From the NCBI RefSeq assembly GCF_014851585.1, contig NZ_JACVAB010000006.1, positions 186,001-250,000 of the forward strand: a DNA stretch of 64,000 nucleotides, given 5' to 3'. Of the stretch, positions 45,420 through 54,568 are shown piece by piece. Position 1 is the first letter of the stretch. Every line of letters starts with the position of its first letter. The position numbers were made by a program, and so were the translations under genes. The notes below the pieces were generated by a model, which saw only the letters and a program-made list of their open reading frames with translations, was not told where the DNA came from and searched no databases. This DNA is from Agrobacterium sp. AGB01. Lineage in GTDB: Bacteria > Pseudomonadota > Alphaproteobacteria > Rhizobiales > Rhizobiaceae.

Positions 45420-46442
45420 TCAGCCGCGCGTGAAGATATAATCGGTTTCCTGACGCAGAATCTCGCCTGGGCGCAAGATGCCGTTCGGAAAATCGGGATG
45501 ATTCACGGCATCCGGCCAAATCTGTGTTTCAAGGCAGAAGCCCGCAAAGGCACCGTAATGACGGCCATCGAGACCGGGAACGGCTGTGTTGAGCTTGAAG
45601 CCGGAATAGAACTGCACGCCCGGCTCCGTGGTGTGCACCTCAAGTGCAACGCCGGACGCAGGTGCAAACACCCGTGCCACCTTGCGCTTTTCGCGGCGCT
45701 CAGGCGACAGGCAGAAATTATGATCGTACAGAACCTGCTCGCCATTTTCCTCACGTTTCATCGGCGTGGATGAGCGCAGGTCAAATGCAGTGCCTTCAAC
45801 AGCACGAATTTCACCGGTCGGGATCTGCCGTTCATCGGTCGGCAGATAGTGGTGAGCCGCAATCATGATCTCGTGATCGAGTGCAGTGTCTGCACCATCC
45901 AGATTGAAATAGGAGTGCTGGCAGATATTGGCGATGGTTGGCTGGTCAGTGGTTGTCTCATAGAGAACCGAAAGCACGCCACCTTCACGGATTGTGTAGG
46001 TCACGTTTACCGTGCAATTGCCGGGATAACCGGCACGGCCATCCGGATCAATGATCTGCAGCACGACGTGGCTTGTGCCATGTTCCATGATCAGCCAGTT
46101 GCTTTTACCGATACCATCACTGCCGCCATGGATATGGGTGATGCCTTTTTCGTTCAGTTCAAGCTGGTATTCTTTGCCGTCAATCGAGAAACGTCCGCTA
46201 TCGATACGGTTCGCGTTACGGCCCGGCGTTGCACCGAAATAAGAGGAATATTGCGGATAGTCCTCAAATTTATCAAAACCGAGAACCAACGGTGGCTGAT
46301 GGCCATCGAGGCGCAGATCCTGAATGACTGCGCCCCAGGTGATGATATTGGCGGTCAAACCGCCTGCCGAAATAGTGACGCGCTCCACTTTTTCGCCTGT
46401 GGGCGTTACGCCGAAGTTTTCCCGTGCGGCACCATTCGTCAT
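45420..46442 (-). CDS. galM: Aldose 1-epimerase (mutarotase)
   Basis: Interconverts alpha and beta anomers of hexoses. The 340-aa protein has GATPGRNANRIDSGRF, HIHGG (about residue 104), CQHSYFNLDG with the catalytic His, and GFCLETQIWPDAVNHPDFP with the catalytic Glu near the C-terminus, in GalM order. The ATG at 46442 has a perfect GGAGG eight bases upstream, while the ATG at 46463 lies before that site. No galactose genes are linked; its neighbours are mtgA (convergent) and metA (same strand, 74 bp upstream), so it may be read through from metA. Confidence 0.92.
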   Translation of the reverse strand: MTNGAARENFGVTPTGEKVERVTISAGGLTANIITWGAVIQDLRLDGHQPPLVLGFDKFEDYPQYSSYFGATPGRNANRIDSGRFSIDGKEYQLELNEKGITHIHGGSDGIGKSNWLIMEHGTSHVVLQIIDPDGRAGYPGNCTVNVTYTIREGGVLSVLYETTTDQPTIANICQHSYFNLDGADTALDHEIMIAAHHYLPTDERQIPTGEIRAVEGTAFDLRSSTPMKREENGEQVLYDHNFCLSPERREKRKVARVFAPASGVALEVHTTEPGVQFYSGFKLNTAVPGLDGRHYGAFAGFCLETQIWPDAVNHPDFPNGILRPGEILRQETDYIFTRG

Positions 46443-46516
46443 TATATCGACCTCCGTTTGCAAGAATTACGGGCCAGACGTTGCGTCATTTCCCGTCGCT
46501 TCGCAATCGGCAAATT

Positions 46517-47434
46517 TCACTTTCCGATTTCGTTCAGATCGTAATAGGTCGTCTGATAGATTTCATTGATCCAGTTGCCGAAAAACAGATGGGCATGGCT
46601 GCGCCAACGGTTCTGCGGGGTGATATCAGGATCATTGTGCGGGAAGTAGTTATGCGGCACCTTGATCGGGATACCAGCATTCACATCCCGAAAATACTCG
46701 TCGGAAAGCGATGTGGAATCATATTCCACATGGTTAAACATGTAGAGACGGTTGCCCTTCTTTTCATGCACCAGGCACACTCCCATCTCCTCTGACTCCA
46801 TCAGGATTTCAAGCTCGGGGTGCTTTTCAATGTCCTCGCGACGGACCTCGGTCCAGCGTGAAACCGGCACCTGGAAATCGTCTGAAAAACCGTTCAGATA
46901 AATGGAAGACGGGCAAAGATTGCGGTGACGATAGACCCCAAACGCCTTTTCCTTGAGCGGATGTTTTGGCACGCCATGGAAATGGTAGATGGCAGCCATC
47001 GCACCCCAGCAGACGTTCAGGGTTGAATGGACATTGGTCTGCGTCCACTCAAAAATCTTCTGCATCTCGTCCCAGTAGGTCACATCCTCGTAAGCGATGG
47101 TCTCCACCGGTGCGCCGGTGATGATGAAACCGTCAAACTTGCGGTGTTTGACCTCTTCCCAGGTCTCATAGAACGACAAGAGATGCTCTTCAGAGGTGTT
47201 CTTGGCGCGGTGCCCGCCAATACGCACCAGTGAAAACTCGACCTGCAAAGGGGATGCGCCGACTAGCCGCGCCATTTGGACTTCGGTTTTGATCTTGTTC
47301 GGCATGAGGTTCAAAAGCCCGATCTGCAACGGGCGGATATCCTGACGAACAGCCGCCGTTTCGGTCATCACCCGCACACCCTCATTGATGAGGGTTTCAA
47401 AAGCAGGCAGCGTATCGGGTATTTTGATGGGCAT
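46517..47434 (-). CDS. metA: Homoserine O-acetyltransferase (MetA family)
   Basis: First step of methionine biosynthesis, acylating homoserine. The 305-aa protein belongs to the MetA (not MetX) family. The catalytic cysteine is C142 in NVCWGAMAA, and the His-Glu pair is in FNHVEYD. Residue 111 is Glu (GAPVE); in this family Glu-111 marks acetyl-CoA users and Gly-111 succinyl-CoA users, so an acetyltransferase is predicted despite the common succinyltransferase name. The leader carries a SAM-II riboswitch and an intrinsic terminator, so high S-adenosylmethionine should stop transcription. GAGAG lies before the ATG. Confidence 0.94.
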   Translation of the reverse strand: MPIKIPDTLPAFETLINEGVRVMTETAAVRQDIRPLQIGLLNLMPNKIKTEVQMARLVGASPLQVEFSLVRIGGHRAKNTSEEHLLSFYETWEEVKHRKFDGFIITGAPVETIAYEDVTYWDEMQKIFEWTQTNVHSTLNVCWGAMAAIYHFHGVPKHPLKEKAFGVYRHRNLCPSSIYLNGFSDDFQVPVSRWTEVRREDIEKHPELEILMESEEMGVCLVHEKKGNRLYMFNHVEYDSTSLSDEYFRDVNAGIPIKVPHNYFPHNDPDITPQNRWRSHAHLFFGNWINEIYQTTYYDLNEIGK

Positions 47435-47493
47435 ATTGGAACACTCTCATCCGGCGGGTAACCAAGGCAGACAGCCCGGACAAACCGCACAAA

Positions 47494-47526
47494 ACAAAAA
47501 AACCGGCAACGAAATCGCAACCGGTT
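47494..47526 (-). terminator. Attenuator terminator in metA leader
   Basis: Minus-strand AACCGG and CCGGTT enclose a second short stem (CGA/TCG), followed by a run of seven T, then GTTTT. It starts about 25 bases after the SAM-II aptamer and 60 bases before metA, the right place for the riboswitch's expression platform. Confidence 0.8.
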
Positions 47527-47550
47527 CTTGGAAAATCCACGTTTCCTCGA

Positions 47551-47602
47551 CCCTTTAGCGACTTCTTTAAAGTGGCTGCAAGCCGGTCGGCAAATCACCA
47601 CT
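47551..47602 (-). promoter_or_regulatory. SAM-II riboswitch controlling metA
   Basis: On the minus strand the 52-base element has GTGG-TGATTT at its 5' side, TTGCAG-CCAC closing the first stem, and the conserved 3' GCTAAAGGG that forms the pseudoknot. This is the layout of the SAM-II (metA) aptamer of alphaproteobacteria, which binds S-adenosylmethionine. Its position before metA is the classical one. Confidence 0.88.
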
Positions 47603-47700
47603 AGGAGATTACATAATCCCGCATGCCACGAAAATCAATATAGCCGCATTTGCGGGCGCTGGCCGTTCCCTTCTGCGAACATTTGGGCTATTGGCGGGGC

Positions 47701-48354
47701 ATGGAAAAAACGGGCTTTACAATTCTGCTGGGCGGCAACCTGTCGGTAACTGAGCGCGTGCGCGAAGCCGCAGACGGAACACGCGTCATCGCAGCCGATA
47801 ATGGCATGCGCCATGCGCAGCCGCTGTCGCTGACACCGGAATTGTGGGTGGGAGATTTTGATTCCACCGACACCGCTCTTCTCACCGAATGGCCGGATGT
47901 GGAGCGTCACACCTTTCCCGCAAGCAAAGCCGCAACAGACGGCGAGATCGCTGTCTCGCAGGCGATTGAGCGTGGTGCACAAAGCCTCGTTCTGATTGGC
48001 GCACTGGGTGGCGACCGAACCGATCATGCCTTTCAGCACATGCTGAATGCCATCAGCCTTAAGGAAAAAGGTTACGATGTCACCCTTCTTTCGGGTGAAG
48101 AAGAGGCCTACCCCTTGGTATCCGGTGGCGAGAAGGCACTCGACCTGCCCGGTGGTTCGCTGTTTTCCGTTCTCGGTTTCAGCGATCTTGACGGCCTAGA
48201 CATCGAGAACGCCCGTTATCCGTTGAATGACTATTCGCTGACCTTCGGCACATCCCGCACAATTTCCAACGTTGCGGAAGGTCCGGTGCGCTTCTCCCTG
48301 AAAAGCGGTAGAGCCATCATCCTTGCCCGCCCTTATGACATGACTGGAGCCTGA
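47701..48354 (+). CDS. thiN: Thiamine pyrophosphokinase
   Basis: Transfers pyrophosphate from ATP to thiamine to make TPP. The 217-aa protein has the catalytic-domain motifs AADNGMRHA and WVGDFDSTD (about residues 34-60), then FPASKAATDGEIA and LIGALGGDRTDHAFQH, followed by the small C-terminal TPP-binding beta domain (YSLTFGTSRTISNVA). The ATG at 47701 gives the family length; an in-frame ATG at 47650 has no ribosome site. It lies 2.5 kb upstream of the TPP riboswitch and thiBPQ thiamine importer, so uptake and activation of thiamine are near each other. The ABC-F gene begins three bases after its stop. Confidence 0.88.
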   Translation: MEKTGFTILLGGNLSVTERVREAADGTRVIAADNGMRHAQPLSLTPELWVGDFDSTDTALLTEWPDVERHTFPASKAATDGEIAVSQAIERGAQSLVLIGALGGDRTDHAFQHMLNAISLKEKGYDVTLLSGEEEAYPLVSGGEKALDLPGGSLFSVLGFSDLDGLDIENARYPLNDYSLTFGTSRTISNVAEGPVRFSLKSGRAIILARPYDMTGA

Positions 48355-48357
48355 GCC

Positions 48358-50184
48358 TTGGCGCCTCCCATTTTGAAACTTGACGATATCACGCTGACCT
48401 TTGGCGTTACGCCACTGCTGAACGGTGCCAACCTGCAAGTGGAACCGGGTGACCGTATCTGCCTCGTTGGTCGCAATGGTTCCGGCAAGTCCACGCTGAT
48501 GAAAATTGCCGCCGGTCTGGTCGAAGCGCAATCCGGCGAGGTGTTCAGACACCCATCCTCGACGATTCGTTACCTGGAGCAGGCACCGGATTTCAATGGT
48601 TACGACACTGTACAGGCCTATGCGGAAGAAGGGCTTGGACCGGGCGATGATCCCTATCGGGTTACATATCTGCTTAACCACCTTGGCCTGACGGGACAGG
48701 AAGACCCCAAAAGCCTGTCCGGTGGTGAAGCTCGCCGTGCGGCGCTTGCTCGCGTGATGGCACCTGAACCCGACATCTTGATGCTGGACGAGCCCACCAA
48801 CCATCTGGATCTGCCGACAATCGAATGGCTGGAAGACGAACTGCAGAAAAGCCGCAGCGCACTGGTCCTCATTTCGCACGACCGTCGGTTCCTTGAAAAA
48901 GTTTCCAACTCCACTGTGTGGCTCGATCGCGGTACCTCGCGTCGTCTCAGCCGCGGCTTTGCCCATTTCGAGGAATGGCGCGACAAGGTGCTGGAAGAGG
49001 AAGAACTCGAGCAGCACAAACTCGGCAAGGCGATTGAGCGCGAAGAACACTGGATGCGCTATGGCGTAACCGCCCGTCGCAAACGCAATATGCGCCGCGT
49101 CGGCGAACTTCAGGCGATGCGCGCCCAACATCGTGGCCACAAGGGACCGCAAGGTTCCGTACAGACCACAGCTGTTGATGCTCGTGAATCCGGCAAACTG
49201 GTGATCGAGGCCGACAGCATTACCAAGTCCTATGGTGATCGCACCATCGTGGCACCCTTCTCACTGCGCGTGCATCGTGGCGACTGTATTGGTCTGGTGG
49301 GGCCAAACGGAGCAGGCAAGACCACGCTTTTGAAAATGCTGACCGGACAGCTGCAACCAGATAGCGGCACTGTCAAACTCGGCACCAATCTCGATATAGC
49401 CACGCTCGATCAGAAGCGTGAAGAACTGAACCCGAATGACACGCTGGCGCACTATCTGACCGACGGACGTGGTGAAAACCTGCTGGTCAATGGCGAACTG
49501 AAGCACGTGACCGGCTACATGAAGGATTTCCTGTTCCAGCCGGAACAGGCCCGCACACCGATCAGGAATCTCTCCGGTGGTGAACGTGCCCGTTTGATGC
49601 TGGCACGTATTCTCGCCCGCCCGACCAACCTCCTCATTCTCGACGAACCGACCAACGACCTCGACATCGAGACGCTTGATCTGTTGCAGGAAGTGGTCGC
49701 CGGATTTGTCGGCACCGTCATTCTCGTCAGCCACGACCGTGACTTCCTCGACAGAACAGTGACCTCGACCATTGCGCCGGCCAATCCCGATGCGCCAGAT
49801 GGCCGTTGGATCGAATATGCCGGCGGTTATTCCGACATGATGGCGCAGCGCAAGGGCGCAGCCGAAGAAAAGCGCAAGGCGGAAAAGCAGGAAAAGGCAA
49901 AAAGCACCTCCTCTTCAGCTGCGTCGGAAGATGCACCAAAGGCCAAGGGTAAATTGTCCTTCAAGCAGAAGTTCGCTCTGGAGAACCTGCCCAAGGAAAT
50001 GGAAAAGGCCCAAATCGAAATCGCCAAGCGCGAAGAAAAGATGGCCGACCCCAACCTCTTCACCAAAGACCCCACAGCTTTTGGCAAGCTTGCCGACGAA
50101 ATGGAAAAGCTGCGACACAAGCTGGTCGCCATGGAAGAAGAGTGGCTAGAGCTTGAAATGCTGCGCGAGGAACTGGAAGGCTAA
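48358..50184 (+). CDS. ABC-F family ATPase (Uup-like)
   Basis: Soluble twin-ATPase protein (608 aa) without membrane segments, of the ABC-F class that acts on ribosomes. ABC1 has GRNGSGKSTLMK, LSGGEARRAALARVM and ILMLDEPTNHLD; ABC2 has GPNGAGKTTLLK, LSGGERARLMLARIL and LLILDEPTNDLD. The linker between them (about 215-290) is charged. The C-terminal 100 residues are a highly charged coiled coil (EKRKAEKQEKAK to the end), as in Uup. The start is TTG at 48358, with GGAG eight bases upstream, and it follows thiN by three bases. Ribosome-related function is family knowledge; the specific role here is unknown. Confidence 0.88.
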   Translation: MAPPILKLDDITLTFGVTPLLNGANLQVEPGDRICLVGRNGSGKSTLMKIAAGLVEAQSGEVFRHPSSTIRYLEQAPDFNGYDTVQAYAEEGLGPGDDPYRVTYLLNHLGLTGQEDPKSLSGGEARRAALARVMAPEPDILMLDEPTNHLDLPTIEWLEDELQKSRSALVLISHDRRFLEKVSNSTVWLDRGTSRRLSRGFAHFEEWRDKVLEEEELEQHKLGKAIEREEHWMRYGVTARRKRNMRRVGELQAMRAQHRGHKGPQGSVQTTAVDARESGKLVIEADSITKSYGDRTIVAPFSLRVHRGDCIGLVGPNGAGKTTLLKMLTGQLQPDSGTVKLGTNLDIATLDQKREELNPNDTLAHYLTDGRGENLLVNGELKHVTGYMKDFLFQPEQARTPIRNLSGGERARLMLARILARPTNLLILDEPTNDLDIETLDLLQEVVAGFVGTVILVSHDRDFLDRTVTSTIAPANPDAPDGRWIEYAGGYSDMMAQRKGAAEEKRKAEKQEKAKSTSSSAASEDAPKAKGKLSFKQKFALENLPKEMEKAQIEIAKREEKMADPNLFTKDPTAFGKLADEMEKLRHKLVAMEEEWLELEMLREELEG

Positions 50185-50280
50185 AATTCCTTTCACCACA
50201 CCGGAACCTCCGCTCTTCATCCATCTTTGACAGGGAAGCGATTTTACGTTTTCCTTGGCAAAGATGGAGGAGTTCAGAAA

Positions 50281-50673
50281 ATGCGTATGATTTTCGTCAA
50301 TCTGCCTGTTCGCAATATCGAAACGACAAAAGCTTTCTTCACCGCACTCGGCTTCAGCTTCAATCCCGAATATTCGGACGAGAGAACGCTGTGCATGATC
50401 GTGGAGCAGAACATCTTCGTCATGTTGCTTCAGGAAGAACGTTTCCGTGATTTCATCAACGGCGATATTGCCGACGCCACCCGCACGACCGAAGTGCTGA
50501 CCTGCCTGACGGCAGAAAGCCGCGAAGACATCGACAGGATGATTGCCACAGCATTGTCCTCCGGCGGCCGCGAATGGAAACCGATTCAGGATCATGGCTT
50601 CATGTATGCCGGAAGTTTTCAGGATCCCGACGGCCATGTCTGGGAACTGGTCCATATGACCGGGCAGTCCTGA
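50281..50673 (+). CDS. VOC-family (glyoxalase/bleomycin-resistance-like) protein
   Basis: A 130-aa vicinal-oxygen-chelate protein with the paired beta-alpha-beta-beta-beta layout: MRMIFVNLPVRNIETTKAFFTALGF at the start (shown as two overlapping parts, residues 1-15 and 12-25) and GSFQDPDGHVWELVH at the end. The second Glu of the usual metal site is present in WELVH; the first-half His is not obvious, so it may not be a metal-dependent enzyme. GGAGG precedes the ATG at 50281. It lies between the ABC-F gene and the TPP riboswitch. Function unknown; antibiotic-resistance or lyase names given to relatives should not be taken as proof. Confidence 0.8.
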   Translation: MRMIFVNLPVRNIETTKAFFTALGFSFNPEYSDERTLCMIVEQNIFVMLLQEERFRDFINGDIADATRTTEVLTCLTAESREDIDRMIATALSSGGREWKPIQDHGFMYAGSFQDPDGHVWELVHMTGQS

Positions 50674-50754
50674 AACCATCGGATTTGGCACCCGACTGTT
50701 GCCATGACTGGCTATCTTGCCAATTGATGACAGTAAGATTACACCTTGCCTTGC

Positions 50755-50848
50755 TCTAACGGGGTGCTTTGTCTTTACCGACAAGGCTGAGAGGCTTCCG
50801 CCAACCCGAAGAACCTGATCCGGTTAACACCGGCGGAGGGATTAGACG
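50755..50848 (+). promoter_or_regulatory. TPP (thi-box) riboswitch controlling thiBPQ
   Basis: The element shows ACGGGGTGC at its 5' side, GCTGAGA (50786-50792), AACCC, GAACCTGATC (50811-50820), CGGTTAACACCGGCGGAGGGA at the 3' side (in two adjoining blocks), matching the conserved thi-box. The thiB start is about 50 bases downstream. No T-run terminator follows, so control by blocking translation initiation is likely. Confidence 0.95.
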
Positions 50849-50899
50849 GCTCATTATCAGCGCCCTATTCCCGTTCAACATATGAAAGAGGAGGCGCGG

Positions 50900-51922
50900 A
50901 TGCGCAGCATTTTGAACAATTCCCTAATCGCCAAGGCACTGGTGCTTGCGGCATTTGCCGTGCCCGGCGCAGCATTTGCAGCCGACAGGACACTGACGGT
51001 CTACACCTATGAAAGCTTCGTGTCCGAGTGGGGTCCTGGCCCCAAGGTCAAGGAAGCATTTGAGAAAAATTGCCAGTGCACGGTCAATTTTGTCGGTGTT
51101 GCCGATGGCGTTGCGCTTTTGACACGCCTCAAGATGGAAGGTGAAACATCCAAGGCCGATGTCGTTCTGGGGCTCGACACCAACCTCGTTACTGAAGCCA
51201 AGGAAACCGGCCTGTTCGAGACAAATGGCATCGATACGTCAGCTGCCAAGGTTCCAGGCGACTACAAGGATGATATCTTTGTTCCCTACGACTACGGTCA
51301 CTTCGCCATCAACTATGACACCCAGACCATCAAGAACCCTCCACAGAGCCTGAAGGATCTGGTCGAAGGTGATCCTTCCCAGAAGATCGCCATTCAGGAC
51401 CCGCGTACCTCTACCCCCGGCCTTGGCCTGCTCCTGTGGGTGAAGTCCGTTTATGGTGATCAGGCACCGGAAGCCTGGGCAAAGCTCAAAAACCGTATTC
51501 TGACGGTCACGCCGGGCTGGTCTGAAGCCTATGGCCTGTTCACCAAAGGAGAAGTGCCAATGGTGCTGTCCTACACGACCTCACCTGCCTACCACATGGT
51601 CGCAGAAAACACCGACCGCTATCAGGCAGCCAGTTTCTCGGAAGGCCATTACATTCAGATCGAGGTGGCTGGCCTGTTGAAAAATGCCCCGCAGAAAAAC
51701 CTTGCCAAGTCATTCCTCTCCTTCATGCTGACACCGGGCTTCCAGGACGCCATACCGGAAAACAACTGGATGATGCCGGCTGCGGCAACCAGCGCACCGC
51801 TGCCAGAGGCGTTTTCCAAACTTGTTGTTCCCACCAAGACATTTCTGATGTCACCTGAGGAAGTGGCCAAGAACCGCAAGGCATGGATTGATGAGTGGCT
51901 GGCAGCCATGAGCATCAACTAA
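50900..51922 (+). CDS. thiB: Thiamine ABC transporter, substrate-binding protein
   Basis: Periplasmic thiamine/TPP-binding protein, 340 aa. The signal peptide of about 26 residues ends in GAAFAAD. The mature part starts [19 protein letters not shown], a ThiB motif, and has [22 protein letters not shown] and [29 protein letters not shown] precedes the ATG at 50900, so the in-frame ATG at 50882, which lies before that site, was not used. First gene of thiBPQ, under the TPP riboswitch, so expression falls when TPP is plentiful. Confidence 0.94.
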   Translation: MRSILNNSLIAKALVLAAFAVPGAAFAADRTLTVYTYESFVSEWGPGPKVKEAFEKNCQCTVNFVGVADGVALLTRLKMEGETSKADVVLGLDTNLVTEAKETGLFETNGIDTSAAKVPGDYKDDIFVPYDYGHFAINYDTQTIKNPPQSLKDLVEGDPSQKIAIQDPRTSTPGLGLLLWVKSVYGDQAPEAWAKLKNRILTVTPGWSEAYGLFTKGEVPMVLSYTTSPAYHMVAENTDRYQAASFSEGHYIQIEVAGLLKNAPQKNLAKSFLSFMLTPGFQDAIPENNWMMPAAATSAPLPEAFSKLVVPTKTFLMSPEEVAKNRKAWIDEWLAAMSIN

Positions 51923-51954
51923 CGTTTTCCAGATCGGAAATTCAGGCCAGCGCC

Positions 51955-53580
51955 ATGATTTCAACGGCTGAACAACGGCAATCGATAGGCACGGGAATGG
52001 CGGCTTTTGCCGCTGTTCTCGCATTCATTGGCCTTGGCACATTTGCCCTTCTGTCTTTTGATGCAGGTGCTGCAAGCGATGAACTGTTCGGTACCTACAC
52101 CTGGCGTATCCTGCGCTTTACCCTCTATCAGGCAACGTTGTCGACCGGACTATCAATCCTTTTTGCGCTGCCTGTCGCACTGGCTTTGGCAAGGCAAACT
52201 GTGTTTCCCGGTCGTATCTGGATTATCCGCCTTATGGCCGTTCCCATGGGGCTACCGGTTATCGTGGGTGCGCTTGGCCTTATTGCCATCTGGGGAAGAC
52301 AGGGCTTCTTGAACACCACGCTGACATCACTCGGTGTTGAACAACCTTTCAGCATTTATGGCCTGTCAGGAATTCTGCTGGCACATGTCTTCTTTAACCT
52401 GCCGCTTGCCACCCGCTTGCTGCTGGCCGGGCTGGAGCGTATTCCCGGTGAATATTGGCGTATGGCGGCAAGCCTTGGCATGCCCTCCTGGTCCATTTTC
52501 CGGTTCATTGAATGGCCGGCGCTGATAAAACTGGTTCCCGGTGTCGCCGGGCTGATTTTTATGCTCTGCGCCACCAGTTTCACCCTTGTGCTGATGTTGG
52601 GCGGCGGGCCTGCGGCGACGACGCTTGAGGTGGCGATCTATCAATCGCTGCGCTTTGATTTCGATCCTCCACGTGCCATTGCTCTTGCTACTCTGCAAAT
52701 CGTCATGACCGGGTTGTTGCTCGCCTTATTAAGCTGGCTGCCCAGACCTGACGATGAGGGTTTGAGCCACGGCCGGACCATCCAGCGCTATGATGGAAAA
52801 AGGCTTCAGGCACGGCTGCGCGACGGTATTCTAATCATCGCCGCTGTGGTTTTTATGGTGGCACCCTTGCTTAGTATCGCCATATCCGGCTCGACCGCCA
52901 ACTTATCGCGCCTGTTGGCGGCCGATGTGTTCTGGCGGGCAGCCGGAACCAGCCTGTCCATTGCGCTGGTTTCGGCCAGTATTGCCATTGGCATTTCCGT
53001 TGCCCTCATCAATGCGCGCTCGACGATCCGCGGCAACCGCAAGGCAAACCTGCTACTACGTCTTATCGCCTCCGCGATGTCCGGTGGCGCGTCCATGGTG
53101 CTGCTGGTGCCACCAGTGGTGCTGGGGAGTGGCTGGTTCCTGCTGTTACGGCCGCTCGGCGATATCACGCTGTTTGCACCGGCGTTGGTTGCGTGCATCA
53201 ACATGCTGATGGCGCTTCCCTTCGTTATGCGGGTTCTTGAACCGGCATTCCAGACTCACCAGGCGCGAACTGGAAGACTGTCAGCCAGTCTCGGCATGGG
53301 TTGTTTTGCCAGATTGCGTTACATCCATTGGCCAATCCTACGTAAACCTCTGGCAACGGCCTTCAGCTTTGCAATGGCCCTGTCACTTGGCGATCTCGGC
53401 GCAATCGCCCTGTTCGGTTCGCAGAACTTTATCACCCTGCCTTGGCTGGTTTATAGCAATATGGGCAGCTATCGTACCAATGACGCCGATGGTTATGCGC
53501 TGATCCTGGGTGTGATCTGCCTGATATTGGCCATGGGTGGCGCAGGCACGTCACAAACCCGCAAGGCGCAAAACCAATGA
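51955..53580 (+). CDS. thiP: Thiamine ABC transporter, permease
   Basis: Fused double-domain permease (541 aa) with about twelve membrane helices in two homologous halves. Each half has an EAA-type loop for contact with the ATPase: RMAASLGMPSWSIFRFIEWP in the first and RLSASLGMGCFARLRYIHWP in the second. This matches ThiP rather than single-half permeases. The ATG at 51955 was chosen; the frame is open upstream into the end of thiB. Its stop overlaps the thiQ start by four bases (ATGA), showing translational coupling. Confidence 0.93.
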   Translation: MISTAEQRQSIGTGMAAFAAVLAFIGLGTFALLSFDAGAASDELFGTYTWRILRFTLYQATLSTGLSILFALPVALALARQTVFPGRIWIIRLMAVPMGLPVIVGALGLIAIWGRQGFLNTTLTSLGVEQPFSIYGLSGILLAHVFFNLPLATRLLLAGLERIPGEYWRMAASLGMPSWSIFRFIEWPALIKLVPGVAGLIFMLCATSFTLVLMLGGGPAATTLEVAIYQSLRFDFDPPRAIALATLQIVMTGLLLALLSWLPRPDDEGLSHGRTIQRYDGKRLQARLRDGILIIAAVVFMVAPLLSIAISGSTANLSRLLAADVFWRAAGTSLSIALVSASIAIGISVALINARSTIRGNRKANLLLRLIASAMSGGASMVLLVPPVVLGSGWFLLLRPLGDITLFAPALVACINMLMALPFVMRVLEPAFQTHQARTGRLSASLGMGCFARLRYIHWPILRKPLATAFSFAMALSLGDLGAIALFGSQNFITLPWLVYSNMGSYRTNDADGYALILGVICLILAMGGAGTSQTRKAQNQ

Positions 53581-54296
53581 CTGAAACCGCTCCTTCCGGC
53601 ATTCGTTTTAATGATGTGGCGCTGAAACTTGGATCGCAGGAGTTTTCCTTTGATTGCCAGTTGCCGCAGGGCACGATCACTGCAATTACCGGCCCATCTG
53701 GTTCAGGGAAATCAACCCTGTTGAATCTGGTCGCTGGTTTTGAAACACCAGATACCGGCACCATCATGATTGACGGGCAGGTCGTCACGCACCTAGCCCC
53801 GGCCGACCGACCGGTCTCGGTGATCTTTCAGGACAACAACCTGTTTTCGCACCTTGATGTGTTCACCAATATAGCGCTCGGCATCAATCCTTCGCTAAAA
53901 CTTTCCGCGCAACAGCGGCAGTCCGTTTCAAATGCCCTGCAGCGTGTCGGTCTTGCGGGCTTTGAAAAGCGTCTGCCGCCAAATCTGTCGGGTGGAGAAC
54001 GGCAACGTGTTGCCATGGCACGGGCTCTGGTGCGCCACCGCTCGGTACTGTTGCTGGATGAGCCCTTTGCCGCTCTTGATCCCGGTTTGCGCGCCGGGAT
54101 GGCTGAATTGCTGTCCAGTTTGCATCAGGAAACCGGCAACACTGTATTGCTGGTCACCCACAAACCCGAGGAAGTACAACAGTTGGCCAAACATGTCGTG
54201 TTCATGGATAAGGGGAAAATCCTGTTCCAGGGCACACCGGAGATTTTTTCCGAGAACGGGAACATCCCCCAAATTCGTACGTTCCTGAAGGGATAG
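53577..54296 (+). CDS. thiQ: Thiamine ABC transporter, ATP-binding protein
   Basis: ATPase subunit, 239 aa. Walker A is GPSGSGKSTLLNLV (about residue 37), the signature NLSGGERQRVAMARAL, and Walker B LLLDEPFAALDPGLR. The RPVSVIFQDNNLFSHLDV Q-loop fits the ThiQ/Fe3+-type importer ATPases. It overlaps thiP by four bases and is the last gene of the riboswitch-controlled thiBPQ operon. No terminator is clear in the following 272 bp. Confidence 0.94.
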   Translation: MTETAPSGIRFNDVALKLGSQEFSFDCQLPQGTITAITGPSGSGKSTLLNLVAGFETPDTGTIMIDGQVVTHLAPADRPVSVIFQDNNLFSHLDVFTNIALGINPSLKLSAQQRQSVSNALQRVGLAGFEKRLPPNLSGGERQRVAMARALVRHRSVLLLDEPFAALDPGLRAGMAELLSSLHQETGNTVLLVTHKPEEVQQLAKHVVFMDKGKILFQGTPEIFSENGNIPQIRTFLKG

Positions 54297-54493
54297 CTGC
54301 GGCACACGCCGTTCGCCACAATTTCGACGCGGGCAAGTGGCAATCGGCTTAGTACGGCTTCAACAGGGGATTGAGTGTATTTGATCGTCTATTTGCTAAT
54401 TTACTTTGGTTGCCTGATGAGCCATGCAAGATGGTCAAGAATATTGAAAAGATTCGTCATCGATAATAGCACACCACAAGGCGTGACAATTTG

Positions 54494-54509
54494 TGTCCAT
54501 TGATGGACA
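54494..54509. promoter_or_regulatory. Perfect palindrome TGTCCAT-TG-ATGGACA
   Basis: A 7-bp inverted repeat with a 2-base spacer lies 59 bp upstream of the M48 protease gene, in an AT-rich intergenic stretch. Size and symmetry suit a dimeric regulator; no regulator gene is adjacent. Confidence 0.45.
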
Positions 54510-54568
54510 GTATTCGCACAATAAACTAGCAGTGCGTAACATCAGGGGCACAGGAACTGACTGACAAG

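Noticed and set aside
45414-45425. Palindrome GGCTGATCAGCC as terminator between mtgA and galM
   Set aside because: It is short, has no loop and no T run, and overlaps the galM stop codon. Probably chance.
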